Below the pieces are notes generated by a model that did no database searches, was not told where the DNA came from, and was given only the letters and a program-made list of their open reading frames with translations. Below are positions 8,701 through 18,026 of a stretch of 64,000 nucleotides of DNA, one piece after another. The first letter of the stretch is position 1. Each line of letters starts with the position of its first letter. The stretch lies in contig JAPLSB010000021.1 of assembly GCA_026398875.1 (NCBI GenBank), positions 186,001-250,000 on the forward strand, in the 5' to 3' direction. The position numbers and the translations under genes are program-made. Source of the DNA: Gammaproteobacteria bacterium (lineage in GTDB: Bacteria; Pseudomonadota; Gammaproteobacteria; Nevskiales; Nevskiaceae).

Positions 8701-11700
8701 CGACGCCTGGATCAACGGCGGCAGCATCCGCGCGACCACGCTGCAAAGCTCGCGCACCTCCAGCCTCGGCGTCGACAGCAATGCCGACGAAGTGACCGAC
8801 GTCATCGATCTGACCGGCTCGATCGTGCTCGAAGCCGGATCGACGCTCGATGCCAGCGCCGGTACCTGGCTGCGCCCGGATGGTCAGCTGCAGCGCGAGT
8901 TCAACGAGTTCGTCAACGGCCGAGGCGGCGGCATCCAGATCGGCTTGCGGCCGATCGGCCTGCAGCAGGGCGATGTCAACGGCGTGACCGTCGGCAACGG
9001 CGGCAGCATCGCGCTGCGCACCTATGTCGCGCCGCAGGTGCCGTTCGGCCGTGATCCGCTGCTGGCGCTGCCGACCGTGCTGCCATCCAGCGCCGGCGGC
9101 CTGCTGCTCGACGGCCAGCTGATCGGCTTCGGCTTCAACCGTGGCGCCAGCCTGCTGCTGCGTGCGGCCGAGTTCCAGATTGGCGGCAGCCTTGCGGCCG
9201 ACCGGACCTGGGCCACGCTGCTGGCGCCATCGCTGTTCACCGACAACGGCTTCGGCAGCTTCGAACTGCAGTCGCTGTACGACGCTCGCATCGCAGCCGA
9301 CACCGATGTACGGCTGCAGAAGCGCAGCTTCATGCCGATGGCCGGCAGCGATGGTCGCTTGCAGCTGTACAGCGCGGCGACCGGCACCTCGCTGGCGGCG
9401 CTGCGCAGCAGCGGCGCCGTGACCCTCGGCGTGCTCGACGATTTCCGTCGCCAGCCGGTCGATCTGACCATTTACGCCGGTGAATACCTGACCTGGGGCC
9501 AGCGCGATGCGCTGGACCCGAACCGCATCCAGGCGCCGGATCTCGCGGCTTTCGGCATCAGCGGCGCGCTGACCGTCGAATCCGGCGCGCGCGTGCTCGG
9601 CGATCCGGGGGCGGCGCTGCACTTCGGCTCGCTGAACCAGCTGACCGTGCTCGGCAGCCTGATCGCCCGTGGCGGCTCGGTGAGCTTGAGCATCGACACG
9701 GCGCGCGGCGGCTATGCGCAGAACCCCGGCTTCGTCTCCGATGGCAGCGCCTACAGCGTCGCCGGCAAGTCGATCTGGCTGGGTCCCGACAGCCTGATCG
9801 ATGTCTCCGGCATTGCCGTGCTCGACCGCAGCAGTGCCGCGGCACTGGCCGGGACCGACATCGCCGGCCGCGTGCTCAATGGCGGCGAAGTCACGCTCAG
9901 TGCCGATACCGGCATGGTCATCGCGGTCAGCTGCACCGACCTCGCCGATTGCCCGGGCAGCCGTCCGGCCGTGGCCGGTGGTGCCGACAAGCCGGCGGCC
10001 AGCGATCTGCGGGCCAACCCGCAGCCGTCGTTCGGCGGCAATGACGGTGGCGGTGGCGGTGGTGGCGGCAGCGGTGGTGGCAGCGGCGGTGGCGGCAGCC
10101 CGCAGTTCCCGATCGTGCGCCAGGCGACGATCAACCTGTCCGGCACCACGGCAACCGTTGGCGTGCTGTTCCCGTGCACGCGGCTGCCGCTTGGCACCGA
10201 ACTGTTCAGCGATGCCGGCAGCCTGCGCATCGGCGCGGCAACCGGCCTGTACTTCGATGCCCGGATCCTGGCCGACGGTGGCAGCGATCTGGCGCGCGGC
10301 GGCACGCTGACCATCACCCCGCTGACCGGCGCCCTGCGCGGCAGCAACGGCTTCGAAGGCGCCACGCGTCTGCAGCTGTCGGCACTTCCGGCCGAACTGC
10401 CGACCCGGCTGAAGATTCCCGGCCAGGCACTGAATGCCGATCCGGCCGTGCGGCCCGATGGCGTGATCCGCTTCGGCGTGTCGGTGCTCGAGGATTCGGG
10501 CATCGACAACTTGATCCTCGGCAGCAATCCGAAGCTGATCGCCGACAACGATCCGGTGGCGATCGATTTCATCGACAGCCTCGACATCAGTGTCGGCCGC
10601 TCGATCAGCCTCAACACGCTGCATCTGAACGCCAAGCCGCTGAACGCCGACGGCACGGCCAGCGAGGCCGCGCTGGAAATCAGGCTGAGCGCGCCGTACG
10701 TGTCGCTGCACGGCTATCGCCTTGGCGGCATCTACGAGGAAACCGCGAACTGGCTGCCGACCAAGGGCGATGCGCGTCTGTTCGTCGATGCCACGGCGAT
10801 CGACATCGGCGGCCACATCGCGCTGGACGGCTACCGCAAGGTCGACATGTTTGCGCGCGAAGACGTGCGCTTCGTGACGCCGCCGATCTACAGCAACATC
10901 GTCGGCAACAGCCTGCGCTACGAGCAGGTGCCGGCCGTGCTGCAGGTGTCGGCGGACCTCGAGTTCTCGGCCGGTCGCCTGTATCCGGCAACCGGCAACA
11001 GCGCCTACATCATCGCCAACAACGCGTCGCTGTTCGGCACCGGGCGGTCGACGGCCGCCGTCAGCTTCAAGCTGGCCGCCGGTGCCCGTGCCACGCCGAT
11101 GTCGGTCGGTGGCCGGCTGGTGGTGATGGCCGACGAGATCCGCCAGGACGGCGCGCTGTACGCGCCGGGCGGCCAGATCTATCTCGGCCTTGCCAAGGAC
11201 GCCGACGACTTCAGCAACTTCGCGCTGCTGCAGTACCCGACCGGTGGCGGTGACACCGGCTTCCTGCTGCCGGTGCCGACCCGCAAGGTCACGCTCGGCA
11301 ACAACAGCCTGACGTCGGTCTCGCTGGACGGGCTGACCGTGCCGTACGGCCGCACGCTCGACGGCCAGAACCTGTTCTTCAACGGCACCGGCAACCGTGA
11401 CGCGCGGATCGACGAACTGCTGCAGTCGCCGGAGAAGGTCATCGGCATCACCGGTGCCGACGTCAAGCTGGAGACCACGGCCCGCGTCGATCTGAAGGGC
11501 GGTGGCGATCTGATCGCTTCCGAGTGGATTGCCGGCACCGGCGGCTCCCGCGATTTTCTGTCCAGCGAGAACATCCGCTTCGTCAACGGCGTGGCGACCC
11601 CGGTACCGCTGTACGACGACGGCCGTGCGGTCTACGCGATCGTGCCCGGCTACGGCGGGCTGGCCCCGTTCGATCCGGAGTTCCTGTCCGATCCGCTGAT

Positions 11701-14700
11701 CGGCCAGTCGGTGTACCTGAACGGCGCACCGGGCCTCGCCGCCGGCACCTACGTGCTGCTGCCGGCCGCCTACGCCTTGCTGCCCGGCGCCTATCGCGTC
11801 GTGCAGGACACGCGCGTGCTGGCGATCGACGCGCTGACCGATTTCACGCCGGGGGTGCTGGCCGATGGCACGCTGCAGACCACCGGCTACTTCAGCGACA
11901 CGCTGACCGGCGCTCGCGATTCGCGCAGCACGGTGTTCCAGGTGCAGTCGGCGCCGGTCTGGCAGCAGTACTCGGAATACGCGCTCACCAGCCTCAACGA
12001 TTACTTCAGCGATCGCGCCGCAGCCGAGAAAACGCTGCTGCGGGCACCGGGTGATGCCGGCAAGCTGGCGCTGCTGGCCGGCGAATCGCTGGCGCTGGAC
12101 GGCCGCATCATTTCCGGCGCGCCGATCGGCCGCGCCGGTGCCGAACTGCAGATCGCCGCACCGCGCCTGCAGGTGATCAGCGGCAACGCCACCGCCACCG
12201 AAGGCTACGTGACCTTGAGCGCGGAACGCCTCAATGCGGTCGGCGCCTCGCGCATCGTGCTCGGTGCCACCAGCATCGATTTCGCTGGCGTCATCGAAAG
12301 CTTCAGCGTCATCGCCAACGACATCGACATCGCCACCCTCGGCACCGCGCTGCAGGCCGGCGAGATCGTCCTGGCCGCCAATCAGCCGACGGCGGACAAC
12401 GGCATCGTCGTTCGCGCCGGTGCCGGCCTGCAGGCGGTGGGTACCGCGACCGGCCGCGACGGCCGCCTGATCACCATCGGCTCGCTGCCGAGCAGCTTCG
12501 ACGAGGAAACCGGCGAGCCGCTCGATGCGGTCAGCGGTGACGGCGCGTTCCTGCAGGTGTCGGTCAACAACGCCAACGTGCCGAGTCGCGACTACGTGCC
12601 CGGCCAGCAGTACCTCGATGTCGACGGGGTGGCCCGCACCGTGCCCGGCAGCCGCCTCGGCAGCTTGCGGATCGGCGACGGCGCGCGGCTGACCGCGCCC
12701 GGCTCGCTGACGCTGGAAGCCTCCGGCGTGATCAGCCTCGCTTCGACTGCACAGCTCGACAGCCAGGTGCTGACCCTGGCGCTGCCGCGCATCGTGGTCG
12801 GCAATGCCACGGGCAGCAGTGGCGCCAGCGAAGCGCCGGCGCTGCGGCTCGGCGGCGCGATCCTCGACGAGATCGCCACGATCGGTTCGGTCAGCCTGAT
12901 CGGCGGCGAATCGATCCGCTTCGACGGCAACAGCCGCCTGCGCGCCGATCGCGAACTGGTGCTCGACACCGGCCTGCTGATCGGTGGCAGCGGCGATGCC
13001 GTGCTGGTCGCCGATGCGATCCGCTTCGTCAACACCGAAGACTCCGAACCGCTGGCCGCCGCCGCCATTGGCAGCGGCAGCCTGCGCGCCGAAGCCGATC
13101 GCGTGCTGTTCTCGAACAGCCGCGAATTCGCCGCGCTGCAGCTGACCAGCAACCAGGTGTTCTCCGGCTTTGGCCGGATCGACCTTGGCGCCCGCCAGGC
13201 GATCGTCGCCGACGGCGACGGCCGCATCGATTTCGGCAGCGCCGCGCTGAACCTGGACACACCGCGGTTCGGCAGCCGCAGCAATGCCGATCTGCGCCTG
13301 ACCACGCTCGGTCAGCTGGCCGCAGTGAATTCCGCCGGCAGCGCCGGCACGCCGCTGGCGGCGGGCCTTGGCGCGCGCATCGCCATCGAAGCCGCGGCGA
13401 TCGACTGGAATACCGCGCTCGACGCGCGCAGCGGCCAGATCCGTCTGACCGCAACCGGCGGCGATCTGCAGCTAGGCAGTGCCGCGCGGCTCGATGCCTC
13501 CGGCAGCGTCCGCAGCCTGTTCGATGCCACGGTCGCCACGGCTGGCGGCAGCATTCGGCTGGAAGCCGCCGAAGGCGATATCGCACTCGCTGACGGCGCC
13601 ACGCTCGATGTTTCCGCACCGCTGATTCCGGCGGCGGCGACCGGCGCGGTCAAGGTCGATGCCGGCCGCATCGACCTGCTGGCCACGCGCGGCGACATCG
13701 CCATCGATGGCCAGCTGCTCGGCCGCCAGCGCGGCAGCGGCGAACGCGCCGAACTGGCGATCGACAGCGGTGGTGCCGTCGACCTCGACCGTCTGGCCAC
13801 ACAGATTGCCGACGGCGGCATCGACGGCCGTCTCGACGTTCACAGCCGCACCGGCAATCTGCTGCTGTCCGATGGCGCAGTCCTGCAGGCGCAGGCCGTG
13901 CATCTGGTCGCCGACAGCCGCGCCGACGGCGAAGGCGTGGTGCGCATCGACGGCGTGATCGACGCTCGCGGCGCAGCGGGTGGCGAGATCCTGCTGACCG
14001 GTAAGCGCGGCGTGCAGCTCGGCGGCAGCCTGCTGGCCAGCGGCAGCGCGGCCGACCAGCGCGGCGGTCGCGTCGAACTGGCCGTCGGCAGCGCCAGCGA
14101 CGGCAGCTTCAACGCGCAGTTCGGCTATCAGAACGTGCTGCGCGATGGCGCCGCGGCGATCTCGCTGGACAGCGGCGCGCTGATCGATGTCAGCGGCGGC
14201 ACGGCGTCCGGCCACAGCGGTGGCAGCCTGCTGCTGCGCACGCCGCTGCTCGCCGATGGCGGCATTCGTCTCGACATCGCGCTGGGCTTCCAGCTGCTCG
14301 GCACCGCGCAGCCGACCATCGAGGCCTATGCCCGCTGGGATGCCGCCGATGCGATCGGCAGCACGCCGCATTTCGACGGCGTGCTCGATCCGGGCGGCGC
14401 CAGCGGCGTTGCCGGCCGCGCCAGCTTCGTCACCGACACGCTCTCTGCGTTCATCCGCAATCCGGGCTTCACGTTCACGGCAAGCCTGCCGGCTGAACAG
14501 GGCTGGCGCAGCCGGGTCGGCATCGATCTGGTCAACAGCAGCGCCGACATCAATGGCGGCGCGATCACCGTGGCCAGCGCCTGGAATCTGGCCGCTGGCA
14601 CCTTGGGCCCCGACGGCCGTCCGCAGCTGCTGCTGCGTACCGGCGATGTCGCCCCGGCGATCAGCCTGCGCGCGGTCGGCGATGTCCGGCTCAACGCCAG

Positions 14701-17700
14701 CCTGAGCGATGGCTTCTTCCAGTTCGTCAATCCGTTCAGCACCACGGTCGGCATCGACAACCGCGTATCGCCCGGCGGCATCACCGGCAACCCGCTGCCG
14801 CTGCACACCGCCTCGCTACTCGGCTTGGTCGCCGGCAGCGATGGCCAGCTGCGCCCCTACGATTCCAGCTCGTTCCGGCTGGTCGCCGGTGCCGATACCG
14901 ACAGCGCCGATCCGCTGGCGCTGCAGGACCGCTTCCGCGCGTCCGCCGATGTGCTGATCGCCGGTCAGACCCGTGCGCAGTCGACGGTGCAGCGGGAGCT
15001 GAACTTCGTGATGCCGACCTTGCTGCGCACTGGCGTCGGCCGCATCGACATCGCCGCCACCGGTGACCTGCAGCTGCTCGATGCCGCTGCGCCGGGCGTG
15101 ATCTACACGGCCGGCCATGCCGGCGTGCCGATCGGCGGGCTGCCGGTTGCAACCCGTCTGCCGCAAGTCGCGGGCGGGCAGGCCCCGGTGATCGACAGCG
15201 GTGTCGCCACGCCGACCGGCGCTGGCGATCTGACCATTCGCACCGGCGGCGACATCGTCGGCATCACCCAGGTCGTCGATGTCGACGGCAGCCGCACCGG
15301 CAGCGCCGGCACCGACCTGACGCAGTACTGGTGGCCATGGCTGCAAGGCAGCTGCCTGGTCAGCACCGAGGGCTGCAATGCCGCGGCGCGCTCGTCGCTG
15401 AACTTCGGCATGTTTGCGCAGGGCGTGATGAGCGCCGGCGGCAATGTCGATATCGCCGCGGGCGGCAGCATCCGCGAACTGTCGGTGTCGCTGCCGACCA
15501 CGTTCCGCATCATTCCCCCGGCGAATCCGAACGATGATCCGACCGTCGTGCGCTTCGGCGGCGGCAATCTGCGGCTGCGCGCCGGCGATGACTGGCTGGG
15601 CGGCTCGGCGTTCGTCGCCAATGGCGATGCCAGCCTGCGCGCCGGCGGCCGCATCGGCGCCGGCAGCGGCGACGCGCCGGTGATCGGCCTGCAGGACGCA
15701 ACGGTGTCGGTGGTGGCTGGCCGCGCGCTGATTCTGGGCGGCGCGTTCAACCCGTCTTACCTGTTCCAGAACTTCGATTCGCAGGCCTACAGCACCGACT
15801 CCGCGATCAACGTTCAGGCGATCAGCGGCAACCTGACCTTCGGCAGCCTGCAGAGCACGCCGGGTGCCGCCTACGGCAGCAATCTCGATGCCGGCAACGG
15901 TGCCGTGGTGCAGGACGGCCTGCCGTACCTGCTGCCGTCGACCGTGCGGCTGACCGCCGGTCAGGGCTCGATGCGCGTGCTGCGCTCCGGCGAACTGTTC
16001 CCGTCGCCGCTCGGCCAGCTGAGCCTGCTGGCGCAGGGTGACGTGACGCTGTCCGATCAGGCCAACAACCGCTTCCTCGGGCTGATCGACGCACCGCTGG
16101 CGGTGCTGCCGTCGGTGTTCAATCCGCTGACCAACGCATCGGTGCAGCCGAGCTTCATCCGCTTCGGCCTGCAGTCGGAACTGCGGCTGCACAGCCCGGA
16201 CGCGCTGCACAAGCTGGACCGCGAACCGCTGCGCATCTACAGCGAACGCGGCGATCTGATCGATGGCAACCCGCGCAACAACTTCGGCGGCGCACTGCGC
16301 ATCGCCAGCACCAAGGCGGCGCAGATCCAGGCCGGCCGCGACATCGTCAACCTGCATTTCAGCGGCCAGAACCTGTACCGCAGCGACATCACGCTGATCT
16401 CGGCCGGACGCGACATCTACGAGCCGCGACTGGAGCAGGGGCAGTCGATTCCGACGCTCGAACTCGGCGGCCCCGGCACGCTGACCTTGAAGGCCGGCCG
16501 CGACATCGGCCCGCTGACCTCGGCCAACGAAGCGCGCGCGCTGGGCTACCTGACCATCAACGGACCGCAGTACCCGGGCATCCGCACGATCGGCAATCTG
16601 GCCAACGCCTACCTGCCGCGCGAAGGCGCCAACATCGACATCCGCTACGGCATCGCCGGTGGCATCAAGGTCGATACCTTCGCCGACACCTACATCAACC
16701 CGGCCGTGTTGCACGACCCGCTGAATCCGGCCGATCCGCTCGGCACGCCGGACTACAGCGCGAAGCTGGTCGCCTTCGTTCGTCAGGTGCTGATCGACGA
16801 TGCCGCACGCAGCGGCCAGCCGGCCGGTGCGTTCGACACGCTGACGCCGGACGCCGCGTGGTCGGTGTTCCAGACGCTGGCACCGGTGCAGCGCGAGCAG
16901 CTGGTCAGTGCCGTGTTCCTCGATCTGCTCGATCAGGTCGGTCTCGACTACAACGGCACCCGCCGCACCGTCGTCGACCGCGCGCATCCGGACGGCGTGA
17001 AGTACTCGGTCGACAACATCCGCTTCCTTGGCCAGTACGGTCGTGGCTACGAGGCGATCGAAGCACTGTTCCCGGCCGCTGCCGGTTACACCGAGAACGC
17101 GCTCGACGGCAGCCGCAACGGCGCGATCAGCAAGCGCCGCACCGGCGAGCTGGACGTGCGTGGCAGCACCGTGCAGACGCAGTTCGGCGGCGATGTGTCG
17201 ATCCTTGGACCGGGCGGCCGCATTCTCGTCGGCAGCGCGTCGGCACCGCCGTTCGCACCGGAAACGGCGACCACCGCCGCCGTCGGTCCGAACTCGCAGG
17301 GTCTGCTGACCTTGCAGGGCGGCTCGATCCGGGTATTCGCCGACGACAGCGTGCTGCTGGCGCAAAGCCGCATCTTCACGCAGCAGGGTGGCGACATCCT
17401 GATCTGGAGTTCCAACGGCGACATCAACGCCGGCAAGGGCGCCAAGACCAGTTCGGAAATCCCGCCGCTGGAGACGCGCTGCAATGACGATCTGTTCTGC
17501 GTCATCGACGCCGGCTCGCAGGTCAGCGGTGCTGGTATCGGTGCGCTGCAGAGCAAGCCGGGTGCGCCATCCGGTTCGGCGAACCTGATCGCGCCGGTCG
17601 GCACGGTCGATGCCGGCGACGCCGGCATCCGGGTCGGCGGCAATCTGAACGTGGCGGCGCTGCAGGTCGCCAATGCCGACAACATCCAGGTCAGCGGCAG

Positions 17701-17869
17701 CAGCGTCGGCGTGCCGACGACGCAGGTCGACACCGGGACCGCCGCCGCTGCCGCGGCCGGTGCCGCCGCCGCCAGCGCCACGGCCGCACAGGTTGCCGAT
17801 GCCGCCCGCGGCAACGGCGCGCCGGAGTACGAGCTGTTTGTCGAGGTGCTGGTCACCGAAAGCCCATGA
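5768..17869 (+). CDS. Giant filamentous-haemagglutinin-type exoprotein (TpsA-like, 4033 aa, DUF3739-type C-terminus)
   Basis: A single uninterrupted 4033-residue frame. The N-terminus has basic residues and a hydrophobic stretch ending at ADAAAGG, consistent with a signal peptide. A TPS secretion domain covers about residues 155-290: VEQTDSKAILTWDSLRVG, LNRVKPG, IKAEGTVYLINQNGVLFG (the NPNG-like turn) and SQVNVNSLL. The rest is parallel beta-helix repeat with many GGxI, SGGxI and GATLDVS turns. A glycine-rich linker occurs near residues 1423-1445. The C-terminal part (GGDVSILGPGGRILVG, RIFTQQGGDILIWSSNGDINAGKGAK, ending FVEVLVTESP) matches DUF3739, named for exoproteins associated with VreARI cell-surface signalling in pseudomonads. 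Nine cysteines are present, eight in CX5-6C pairs at residues 159/165, 1389/1395, 3196/3203 and 3905/3911. A TpsB outer-membrane transporter would be expected, and none is seen in the window. Probable role: surface or secreted adhesin. Confidence 0.92.
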   Translation: MTRSLRSTSLQTPVPLVLSLRGRLRWLALQGLIGAPVGLGLGLSAVPADAAAGGFGTAQWFGQVGAAPAGGARPGGNGLPSGAGDGLGGVTTPDEARIRADRSLRDLNRSLEQINTARREQQFAAQAALSLNSDIPDGHTAGGLLEVQEAVAQRSDGQGCLNAAACLWVNAELPTATVDNGQHTVTVEQTDSKAILTWDSLRVGRNTTLHIDQRAGTQSDGRNDWVALNRVKPGAEPTVVQGQIKAEGTVYLINQNGVLFGAGSQVNVNSLLVSTLPLYQTGAVSSLAETTAAQLDASNRLFLTSGLTSVGTDTANGSVLGLVDAGNLSIETAAQVDAVLPADIRIERGATISVNQEGFALLAAPNILQAGRIAATDSQVALAAGIGVTLTNNAGGRGFSVATGGRISDRSQGGADITPQFVIDNTGIIESLRGSLTMRATRIDQDGVLLSSTSVSRLGSIDLLARDQAGTLRYGAVTIGRGALTAVLPDDATAADDTTNSTASADALFRPLGITIGGAAITVESGALLEAPGHRVSLTAVAENDAAVSAAGLRDGEIAGRVYLDSDAVIDVAGLAGIEVPLSNVLVPVPRLGLNELADSPLQRNGLLFGSAVVIDSRLSGVRDDGVAWVGTPLANVAGYVEQVSRSVRELLSDGGDISLIGGEVIGRENSVLNLSGGYIHYLGARLETTRLVAANGSVVDIGNADPNVRYVGFAGQAIEAHPRWNLDQRYVNPLLSALLGSRYEADDIWGGDAGVLTVAGQNGTLLASTVEGRAYAGRQQVISRQQPLGGGVTFGGSYTSVLYPSTSPVTAGLSYRLAERLPGMPFGDGFGAGTVLTPRGADAGNRDDAGWWVTVPVATLRDGGISRLRVLADVAEAVDLGGEIVVDAGTNVAVPSGGSIELSGSRVRVEGDLVAHGGSITLQATGRTYNVGSTTAALTPADQEAPRGDIVIANGATLDVSGQFVNDAGAAADAVHGDAWINGGSIRATTLQSSRTSSLGVDSNADEVTDVIDLTGSIVLEAGSTLDASAGTWLRPDGQLQREFNEFVNGRGGGIQIGLRPIGLQQGDVNGVTVGNGGSIALRTYVAPQVPFGRDPLLALPTVLPSSAGGLLLDGQLIGFGFNRGASLLLRAAEFQIGGSLAADRTWATLLAPSLFTDNGFGSFELQSLYDARIAADTDVRLQKRSFMPMAGSDGRLQLYSAATGTSLAALRSSGAVTLGVLDDFRRQPVDLTIYAGEYLTWGQRDALDPNRIQAPDLAAFGISGALTVESGARVLGDPGAALHFGSLNQLTVLGSLIARGGSVSLSIDTARGGYAQNPGFVSDGSAYSVAGKSIWLGPDSLIDVSGIAVLDRSSAAALAGTDIAGRVLNGGEVTLSADTGMVIAVSCTDLADCPGSRPAVAGGADKPAASDLRANPQPSFGGNDGGGGGGGGSGGGSGGGGSPQFPIVRQATINLSGTTATVGVLFPCTRLPLGTELFSDAGSLRIGAATGLYFDARILADGGSDLARGGTLTITPLTGALRGSNGFEGATRLQLSALPAELPTRLKIPGQALNADPAVRPDGVIRFGVSVLEDSGIDNLILGSNPKLIADNDPVAIDFIDSLDISVGRSISLNTLHLNAKPLNADGTASEAALEIRLSAPYVSLHGYRLGGIYEETANWLPTKGDARLFVDATAIDIGGHIALDGYRKVDMFAREDVRFVTPPIYSNIVGNSLRYEQVPAVLQVSADLEFSAGRLYPATGNSAYIIANNASLFGTGRSTAAVSFKLAAGARATPMSVGGRLVVMADEIRQDGALYAPGGQIYLGLAKDADDFSNFALLQYPTGGGDTGFLLPVPTRKVTLGNNSLTSVSLDGLTVPYGRTLDGQNLFFNGTGNRDARIDELLQSPEKVIGITGADVKLETTARVDLKGGGDLIASEWIAGTGGSRDFLSSENIRFVNGVATPVPLYDDGRAVYAIVPGYGGLAPFDPEFLSDPLIGQSVYLNGAPGLAAGTYVLLPAAYALLPGAYRVVQDTRVLAIDALTDFTPGVLADGTLQTTGYFSDTLTGARDSRSTVFQVQSAPVWQQYSEYALTSLNDYFSDRAAAEKTLLRAPGDAGKLALLAGESLALDGRIISGAPIGRAGAELQIAAPRLQVISGNATATEGYVTLSAERLNAVGASRIVLGATSIDFAGVIESFSVIANDIDIATLGTALQAGEIVLAANQPTADNGIVVRAGAGLQAVGTATGRDGRLITIGSLPSSFDEETGEPLDAVSGDGAFLQVSVNNANVPSRDYVPGQQYLDVDGVARTVPGSRLGSLRIGDGARLTAPGSLTLEASGVISLASTAQLDSQVLTLALPRIVVGNATGSSGASEAPALRLGGAILDEIATIGSVSLIGGESIRFDGNSRLRADRELVLDTGLLIGGSGDAVLVADAIRFVNTEDSEPLAAAAIGSGSLRAEADRVLFSNSREFAALQLTSNQVFSGFGRIDLGARQAIVADGDGRIDFGSAALNLDTPRFGSRSNADLRLTTLGQLAAVNSAGSAGTPLAAGLGARIAIEAAAIDWNTALDARSGQIRLTATGGDLQLGSAARLDASGSVRSLFDATVATAGGSIRLEAAEGDIALADGATLDVSAPLIPAAATGAVKVDAGRIDLLATRGDIAIDGQLLGRQRGSGERAELAIDSGGAVDLDRLATQIADGGIDGRLDVHSRTGNLLLSDGAVLQAQAVHLVADSRADGEGVVRIDGVIDARGAAGGEILLTGKRGVQLGGSLLASGSAADQRGGRVELAVGSASDGSFNAQFGYQNVLRDGAAAISLDSGALIDVSGGTASGHSGGSLLLRTPLLADGGIRLDIALGFQLLGTAQPTIEAYARWDAADAIGSTPHFDGVLDPGGASGVAGRASFVTDTLSAFIRNPGFTFTASLPAEQGWRSRVGIDLVNSSADINGGAITVASAWNLAAGTLGPDGRPQLLLRTGDVAPAISLRAVGDVRLNASLSDGFFQFVNPFSTTVGIDNRVSPGGITGNPLPLHTASLLGLVAGSDGQLRPYDSSSFRLVAGADTDSADPLALQDRFRASADVLIAGQTRAQSTVQRELNFVMPTLLRTGVGRIDIAATGDLQLLDAAAPGVIYTAGHAGVPIGGLPVATRLPQVAGGQAPVIDSGVATPTGAGDLTIRTGGDIVGITQVVDVDGSRTGSAGTDLTQYWWPWLQGSCLVSTEGCNAAARSSLNFGMFAQGVMSAGGNVDIAAGGSIRELSVSLPTTFRIIPPANPNDDPTVVRFGGGNLRLRAGDDWLGGSAFVANGDASLRAGGRIGAGSGDAPVIGLQDATVSVVAGRALILGGAFNPSYLFQNFDSQAYSTDSAINVQAISGNLTFGSLQSTPGAAYGSNLDAGNGAVVQDGLPYLLPSTVRLTAGQGSMRVLRSGELFPSPLGQLSLLAQGDVTLSDQANNRFLGLIDAPLAVLPSVFNPLTNASVQPSFIRFGLQSELRLHSPDALHKLDREPLRIYSERGDLIDGNPRNNFGGALRIASTKAAQIQAGRDIVNLHFSGQNLYRSDITLISAGRDIYEPRLEQGQSIPTLELGGPGTLTLKAGRDIGPLTSANEARALGYLTINGPQYPGIRTIGNLANAYLPREGANIDIRYGIAGGIKVDTFADTYINPAVLHDPLNPADPLGTPDYSAKLVAFVRQVLIDDAARSGQPAGAFDTLTPDAAWSVFQTLAPVQREQLVSAVFLDLLDQVGLDYNGTRRTVVDRAHPDGVKYSVDNIRFLGQYGRGYEAIEALFPAAAGYTENALDGSRNGAISKRRTGELDVRGSTVQTQFGGDVSILGPGGRILVGSASAPPFAPETATTAAVGPNSQGLLTLQGGSIRVFADDSVLLAQSRIFTQQGGDILIWSSNGDINAGKGAKTSSEIPPLETRCNDDLFCVIDAGSQVSGAGIGALQSKPGAPSGSANLIAPVGTVDAGDAGIRVGGNLNVAALQVANADNIQVSGSSVGVPTTQVDTGTAAAAAAGAAAASATAAQVADAARGNGAPEYELFVEVLVTESP

Positions 17870-17880
17870 CGCCGATGCTG

Positions 17881-17909
17881 GCAGCGACGCCGTCGAACGG
17901 CGTCGCTGC
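17881..17909 (+). terminator. Perfect hairpin after the exoprotein gene
   Basis: A 13-bp perfect inverted repeat with a three-base loop: GCAGCGACGCCGT, loop CGA, ACGGCGTCGCTGC. It starts 12 bases after the exoprotein stop. No T-tract follows, so if it is a terminator it is an atypical one, and it may instead protect the 3' end of the long transcript. Confidence 0.6.
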
Positions 17910-18026
17910 TGATGTCGATATCGGCGACAAGATTCCGGCGCGTCGATTTTTCGTCAAATTGCCATGGCGGTGAAATAGAGCGCGTTTACATTGCCGGCAC
18001 AAATTCAGAGACAGATCGAGAGACGA

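Noticed and set aside
6620..10816. 1398-codon open frame on the minus strand inside the exoprotein gene
   Set aside because: It is antisense to a clear haemagglutinin-type coding sequence; its product is a low-complexity Arg/Ala/Gln mix with no domains. GC-rich repetitive genes give such frames.
14816..17365. 849-codon open frame on the minus strand inside the exoprotein gene
   Set aside because: Same reason: antisense shadow with biased composition and no recognisable fold.
5768..17869. RGD tripeptides in the exoprotein as integrin-binding sites
   Set aside because: They occur within regular beta-helix turns (for example PRGDIVIA, TRGDIAID) and are expected by chance in such repeats.
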